DNA from: Xanthostigma xanthostigma
Taxonomy: Eukaryota > Arthropoda > Insecta > Raphidioptera > Raphidiidae
Direction: 5' to 3'
Assembly: GCA_963575645.1 (NCBI GenBank)
Contig: OY754464.1
Coordinates: 32,565,501 to 32,629,500 of the forward strand
Length of the DNA: 64,000 bases
The notes under the pieces were generated by a model. The model saw only the letters and a program-made list of their open reading frames with translations, did not search any database and was not told the origin of the DNA. The first letter of the stretch is position 1. Each line of letters starts with the position of its first letter. Both the position numbers and the translations under genes were made by a program. Below are positions 57,943 to 64,000 of this stretch, piece after piece.

Positions 57943-59094
57943 GACGCTAAAAATAATTAATGTTAGATTTGAAGAATGATGTGGAAATTTCAAATATCTT
58001 ACGGCCGTTCATTTAGCAGTTATACACGACTACGACGTCACCGCGACGCTACGTCCTTTCGAGGTCTTTACACACTGTTGAAACAGAATGTCTCTCGGCA
58101 GAGATATTGAGACTGGGATGCGAAACGTACGTCAGTAGAATTGCGTAGATATTTGGGTGACTGGTGAGAGAGTGGTCTTGCAAATTTTCTCCTGAGAGTT
58201 AAAAGCCAAATTTCTAAAATCAATTGCACTTGTTCAAACTATAAAAATTGTCAACAAAAGATGAAGTTAGAAGCTTAATGTCAAAAGGTATTATAAACAA
58301 AATGTTAAGTTGACGTTTTCCCACTTGCCAACTTCACCACTAGTACCGTGCATGTCACAAATGATTCAAACTTTTAGTCCTGGTTATTTGAAAATTCTAC
58401 TAAAGAAGAGAAACTGAACTGTTTGTAACATTCATCCCACTAGCGTCAAAAACTGAGAGCCGTCAACCCCCACCTAAATTCATTAAATAAACTCAATCTT
58501 TAAATTAAGCCACAACAACTAATTTTTATGAACACTTCTTTCAGGATTAAACCTATTCATTTCTGACACGGCGAACACATCCCCTTAATTTAATCGAAAA
58601 TTCTCTAAGCTGGAAACACGATTCAATAATATAATCTTCCCTTTTGAAATGTAAATATATATATGCGCGTATAAATTGGTATGTAATACGGGCTTTCGTC
58701 AGTTTATTCGTCGAAGTTTGTTGAGCAGAGTCAATGTTGGCTGCACCAGTTCCAGGCAACCAGCAGCAACAGTAGGTATTTATACCGCAATATGTTGTCA
58801 GGTAATGAACCGAGACGTAACCAACTTTCAACCACTGTGTACACCTAGTATATGTCAGAATTTTGGTTTAAAGGATGCAACAAAAGACCACCTCCCAAAC
58901 ACAGTCATAACTGGTAATCCTTGCAACTGACTGGGGCAAAATATAAAATTTCATCAATTTTGCGCAATAAGTTCATCTGTAGCAACCAGTTTGTAATTGA
59001 GAGAGTAAAGGTTTTTATTTTTTAGTAGTTTTCTGCCTTAATTCGCAAATATTTTTTATTTATATTATTGAAATATAATACAAAATAAGGTCAA
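57943..59094. other. Unannotated stretch
   Basis: No gene or repeat pair recognised. Overlapping opposed frames at 58553-58930 are not convincing. Confidence 0.4.
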
Positions 59095-60366
59095 AAACTA
59101 AAACCCGACTACTGAAAACTATGAAACAAGAAAATATTCTCATCTGAAGATAGCCGTGGTCATATGCCACCTACCTAACAAAACATAACATTTTAAAAGT
59201 AGTAAGCGATCATAAGCTCTAGAGCAAAGTGCATCACGCTATACATCTAGAGGGGCCTCATATACAGTGTGTCCCCGTATTGAGTTCACAATAGGTGAGA
59301 TTGACCAAAAATGTTCGAATTGGAATCTCATATTTTGGGATTCCACCCTGCTTGGTCTGAAACTTATTTTTAGTTTACTTTCGATTTTTTAAATCAAGTA
59401 GGCCTTTACAGTTGAGCAAAACCTCTTTTCGTTTCAGGTGAAGTACATTTTCCGTTCATAGTACGCAAAAGTGTCACTAAGAAAAGTTGTTCACAATGAA
59501 AAATTATGGCGTTATGCAAATTTTCAGAATGATCGGCCTACTTTGATAATAGAAGTAGAAAAATATTTATTATTAACGATTACATGATAAATCTTAGATT
59601 AGAAAACAGGATGATTAGAAGTGTTCAAATTAACATTCAAATTTTTACAGTTTATCAAAAAAAATAAATTAAACTTCAATTACTCTATTTAGCTTCCTCC
59701 ACGCGATTGTTTTTCAAACAAAACAAAACAAAAGTTGATTTTATCAAAGTAAGCCGATCATTCTGAAAATTTGCATAACGCCATCATTTTTCATTATGAA
59801 CAACTTTTCTTAGTGACACTTTTGCGTATACTATGAACGGAAAAGGTACTTCATCTGAAACGAAAAGAGGTATTGCTCAACTGTAAAGGCCTACTTGATT
59901 TAAAAAAATCGAAAGTAAACTAAAAATAAGTTTCAGACCAAGCAGGGCGGAATCCCAAAATATGAAATTCCAATTCGAAAATTTTTGGTCAATCTCACCT
60001 ATTGTGAACTCAATCCGGGGACACACTGTATATGAGATGGCATACGACCACAGCTATCCTCAGATGAGAATATTTTCTTGTTTCATACTTTTCGGTAGTC
60101 GGGTTTTAGATTTTAAACTTACTTTTTATTTAAATTATTTTTTTTAACTTATTTTTTATTTATTTTCAATTTGCTCACCCCTGGGACCAAAATTCAAAAA
60201 TAAATGTAGCTTATGTTACTCGGGCCAAAATAACGAATCGATTGACACCTTATTTATCATAATCGGATGAATAGTTTAGGCGCTACGGTAGAACATTCGT
60301 AAATACAAACATACATAGACTGCTAAACTCATAACCCTTCCTTTGGCTTCGCCGCTGTCGGGTAAA
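59095..60366 (-). repeat. Dispersed repeat (CCCGACTGCGGCGAAGCC family), copy 2
   Basis: The minus strand matches 21095-21545 (GAAGCCAAAGGAAGGGTTAT, GCCTAAACTATTCATCCG, TATCAGATGAGAATATTTTC). It is interrupted by the MITE at 59265-60028; the repeat arms resume on both sides. Confidence 0.85.
59265..60028. mobile_element. Palindromic Tc1/mariner-like MITE, 764 bp
   Basis: Ends CAGTGTGTCCCCG and CGGGGACACACTG with TA on both sides (59263-59264, 60029-60030). Arms of about 300 bp are near-perfect reverse complements (TTGAGTTCACAATAGGTGAG, AATTTTCAGAATGATCGGCC), separated by an AT-rich spacer. It lies inside the repeat at 59095-60366 and so is younger than it. There is no transposase. Confidence 0.9.
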
Positions 60367-61327
60367 AATGATGAATTATTAAAAAAGCTCCAAAATTTGA
60401 ACACTCGGTAAAACTAAGTTACAGTTTTGTCACAGGACAGCTAAGAAATATCATTTTTTTCCAAATATGTAAATATATATTTTATTGTGTACACGATAAA
60501 AATATATTTGGTCACTATATATTGTATGAAACTGATGACAATTATACATCAATATAAAAATAACTGAATTTTCGTGATAGCGTATAAACATGAAAAGAAC
60601 GGCGCAATATTTAAATTGTGGGCAATTTATTTTAATCGCTACAAAAAATATGCTCTGCCATTTGAACATTAAACAATTTGTATACTATATTTGTTGCTTC
60701 ATTTTATCCTACGGGCTACGAAATAATTAAAACTTTATTCCCATGCACACATTAGTTACTGTTAAACAATGCTTGCACATGATATCTATACAGAATGTCT
60801 ATGTTGCATAGATATTTATGGCACGCCGTTTTCCTATTGAATCGTAAAATATTTTTACAAAATCTATAAAATTATAACACTTTCAATTTCAGAATGTTTT
60901 TTGAGTGAATATTTTTTATGTACTGACAATACAAATACAATGTTATTATGTCTTGACATGAAATTAAATGCATATACATAGGGAGAGAGACGAAAAACGA
61001 CAAATCAGAATTATGTTGCGACAAAATTATAATTATTTAAGATTCTTCTCTTGGAAAAATAAACATATTTTTATTATCTTGTGACAAAAATAATTGAAAA
61101 TAATTTTATAACATGTAGAGATAATACATATTTTTTAACAAAAACTATCCTGACGAAAAATAATAAAATTATGATTAATAAGAAAAAATTCACAGGTTTG
61201 TGGACAATAGTTGTATTTATAATTGTACGACGTTTCGTCTATAAATTTAGACTTTTTCAAGTACAAATTGAAAATTATTTAAAACAATAATTATGAAAAT
61301 AAACATTAATTACTAACCATATAGAGT
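60367..61327. other. Unannotated AT-rich stretch
   Basis: No gene or repeat pair recognised. Confidence 0.4.
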
Positions 61328-63656
61328 AAGATCCCAGAGCCGCCAGACATAACCTATTTTTAAATAAATGAAACCTTACGTATTGAGTAGTGTTTTATGT
61401 ACTTAGAACGTTTCGCGTACCTCCATCATTGAGTCTGTGACAAATGTACAGGTACCAGGTGACAAAGGTGACAAAAAATAAGGGTAACTTTACTTATTTT
61501 TAAATGGCTGATATTTATATATGTTTTGTAAAATATCACTATAAATTAGTATCCAGTATCGCCAGACACCTTCCGATGACCACAACTTCTGACAGACGCT
61601 TTAAAGCTGACAGAAAAATGAATGAACTTTACTTATTTTTAAATGCTTGATTTTTATATATGTTATTCAGACAACTATTTCAAAGTTACATTTCGACAGC
61701 CAGACAAATTGGAATGACCAAACACCCCCCCAGACGTAAAAAATAGGTCAGCCATGTGCGCACAACACATACTGTATTTCAGATATATTTTTTCTTTTGT
61801 TGCTCATTCGCAAGGGTCTTCGATGGAGACCTTAACCCTGAATTTGCGCATTCTCCAAATTGCCCCGTCCACCGCCATCTTGGATTTTGTTTTTTTTCTT
61901 CAATTGCTCATATCTCGCGTTCTAATAATCCCACAGCAATCGTTCTGGGGTCGTTGGACTCGTTAGGATTTACTCTTTAATTGAATGTCTATCAAGTAAA
62001 ACTCTCCAATGTACTGGAAAAAAGTTATTAGCGTCCAAAGTTATAAGTTCTTTGCCAAAAGTTCTTGCGCCCAGTTTTTCCGCACGCATCTCTTTCCAGT
62101 GCATCTGACACCCACACCGACAGTTTACTATTTAAAGTAGACCCAATTTCCAGTATTTAAAAAAAATTTCATCCCGATCGGTTGATCCCTCGCCCACCAA
62201 TCCACGCTCGAAGTTGCGCTATTCATTTCGTGCTATTTTGAAGCCTCTAATACTCGCGCTTCGCGCTGTTTTTCTCGCTTTTGTAACTAATATAATGCAA
62301 ATTAATTAAGACCAATGACGTATTCATTAAATCTGTGCTAAGAAAACGCCTTTTACATAATTTTTTACTTAAATTTATAACTCAGATCAATAGTGGTGTG
62401 TTGTGAGTCGGACGAACATGTAAATATTTTGAGCCGAAACGGGATTACCCCCCCCCCCCCTATTATCGAGGATGCGAAACACGGTGGTGAAAATTTCAGT
62501 TTAGGGTTAAGCAACCCTCCAAAACGGCCAAAAACCACCCTCAAACGGAGTTAAACGCGCATTACGTTATTCCCTTTCCACAAAGGTGACTAAAAATAAG
62601 GGTAACTTTACTTAAATTTAAATGGCTGATATTTATATATGTTTTGTAAAATATCACTATAAATTAGTATCCAGTATCGCCAGATACCTTATATTAGTTA
62701 CAAAAGCGAGAAATGCAGCGCGAAGCGCGAGTATTAGAGGCTTCAAAATAGCACGAAATGAATAGCGCAACTTCGAGCGTGGATTGGTGGGCGAGGGATC
62801 AACCGATCGGGATGAAATTTTTTTTAAATACTGGAAATTGGGTCTACTTTAAATAGTAAACTGTCGGTGTGGGTGTCAGATGCACTGGAAAGAGATGCGT
62901 GCGGAAAAACTGGGCGCAAGAACTTTTGGCAAAGAACTTATAACTTTGGACGCTAATAACTTTTTTCCAGTACATTGGAGAGTTTTACTTGATAGACATT
63001 CAATTAAAGAGTAAATCCTAACGAGTCCAACGACCCCAGAACGATTGCTGTGGGATTATTAGAACGCGAGATATGAGCAATTGAAGAAAAAAAACAAAAT
63101 CCAAGATGGCGGTGGACGGGGCAATTTGGAGAATGCGCAAATTCAGGGTTAAGGTCTCCATCGAAGACCCTTGCGAATGAGCAACAAAAGAAAAAATATA
63201 TCTGAAATACAGTATGTGTTGTGCGCACATGGCTGACCTATTTTTTACGTCTGGGGGGGTGTTTGGTCATTCCAATTTGTCTGGCTGTCGAAATGTAACT
63301 TTGAAATAGTTGTCTGAATAACATATATAAAAATCAAGCATTTAAAAATAAGTAAAGTTCATTCATTTTTCTGTCAGCTTTAAAGCGTCTGTCAGAAGTT
63401 GTGGTCATCGGAAGGTGTCTGGCGATACTGGATACTAATTTATAGTGATATTTTACAAAACATATATAAATATCAGCCATTTAAAAATAAGTAAAGTTAC
63501 CCTTATTTTTTGTCACCTTTGTCACCTGGTACCTGTACATTTGTCACAGACTCAATGATGGAGGTACGCGAAACGTTCTAAGTACATAAAACACTACTCA
63601 ATACGTAAGGTTTCATTTATTTAAAAATAGGTTATGTCTGGCGGCTCTGGGATCTT
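61328..63656. mobile_element. 2.33-kb near-perfect palindrome, foldback element
   Basis: Left arm 61328-62296 and right arm 62691-63656 are reverse complements of about 970 bp. The outer ends read AAGATCCCAGAGCCGCC and its complement; a 394-bp loop lies between. Overlapping 70- and 74-codon frames in the left arm (61754-61980) recur with identical translations in the right arm (63004-63230), so this stretch is identical between arms; only a few mismatches were noted near the inner ends (GTTTTTCTCGC versus GCATTTCTCGC). The loop contains a C-run at about 62449-62461 and, at 62583-62690, a direct copy of left-arm sequence 61467-61573. No recognised protein domain is present. A diverged relative of the loop lies at 6890-7190. 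Confidence 0.92.
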
Positions 63657-63786
63657 GGGCTAATAGCAATTAACAAAACTTAAGGTACATAAGATAAAAA
63701 CATGGCAACAAGTTTATGTATAAATTTTTAAACAATAAAAATTAAAATTAAAAATTCGAAAGTTAGTTCAATTTCATAATATAGTT

Positions 63787-64000
63787 TTTTTTTTTTTATA
63801 AAAAGGTATATCCAATTGTATATATCCACATATATAGAGCATATATGCACATATACAAGAGAATATCACTTGGGGATGGCACTACCTCTTAGTATCTGGC
63901 CAGTATTATTAAATATATCAAAGTTGGGTCTAAACGACAAACACAAAATATCCATGAGCAGAGGTGGGATTCGAACCCACGACAGTGCGATCCAAAGGCC
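63787..64000 (-). mobile_element. tRNA-derived SINE, copy 2, truncated by window end
   Basis: On the minus strand, from the window end: GGCCTTTGGATCGCACTGTC, GTGGGTTCGAATCCCACCTC, then the same body as at 9430 (ATGGATATTTTGTG, ACTGGCCAGATACTAAGAGG, CCAAGTGATATTCTCTTG) and a T/A tail. It has an extra TATATG-rich segment of about 30 bases absent from copy 1. Its A-box head lies beyond the window. Confidence 0.87.

Noticed and set aside
61754-61980. Overlapping 70- and 74-codon frames duplicated in the palindrome arms
   Set aside because: Identical in both arms because the DNA is palindromic; no recognised domain, and two frames are open at once, so non-coding is more likely.

Overview
The window is AT-rich animal nuclear DNA, most likely insect or another arthropod. 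Coding density is very low, the one recognisable host-gene fragment is a spliced exon, and mobile-element families typical of arthropod genomes fill much of the rest. I see no bacterial or viral gene organisation. The species cannot be fixed from the sequence alone.

Host gene content. The one confident host fragment is a 121-base exon on the minus strand at 7363-7483. It encodes a WD40 repeat that closely matches the autophagy protein ATG16 (ATG16L1) and is bounded by clean splice sites. No neighbouring ATG16 exon could be recognised, so most of the window is best read as intronic and/or intergenic sequence around this gene. Two short plus-strand open segments with good splice sites (5466-5538 and 17672-17725) are possible exons of an unknown gene.

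Layout. 1-7.3 kb: a foldback, a 140-bp tandem array headed by an inverted unit, a tRNA-Gly-like pseudogene, a second foldback with a ribozyme-like core motif, a MITE, and a hAT transposase fragment. 7.3-14 kb: the ATG16 exon, a 49-bp tandem repeat, a tRNA-derived SINE, and a 3.55-kb hAT element with an exact 8-bp target duplication and a nested foldback. 14-25 kb: mostly featureless DNA with a tRNA-like/hairpin locus, a TA-flanked palindromic MITE and a 547-bp solo LTR. 25-31 kb: foldbacks and several hAT-type MITEs, one with a perfect 8-bp TSD. 31-37 kb: two LINE 3' fragments (CR1/Jockey-like and RTE-like), a third ribozyme-like foldback and a Helitron 3' end. 37-46 kb: a foldback carrying two inverted tRNA-like domains, a pogo/Tigger-like element with a duplicated 3' end, a mariner-like scrap and nested inverted repeats. 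46-50 kb: a hammerhead-like motif and a palindrome whose left arm was split by a hAT element. 51-55 kb: a nearly full-length but broken LINE with ORF1 PHD finger, endonuclease and reverse transcriptase. 55-64 kb: more hAT and MITE copies, a MITE inserted in an older repeat, a 2.3-kb near-perfect palindrome, and a second copy of the SINE.

There is no operon-like cooperation between genes here. The interest lies in the abundance of foldback (long inverted repeat) elements, several with RNA-like modules in their arms (tRNA-like cloverleaf, hammerhead-like core), and in nested insertions that give a relative chronology. All family assignments come from reading motifs, termini and target duplications by eye; no database search was possible.
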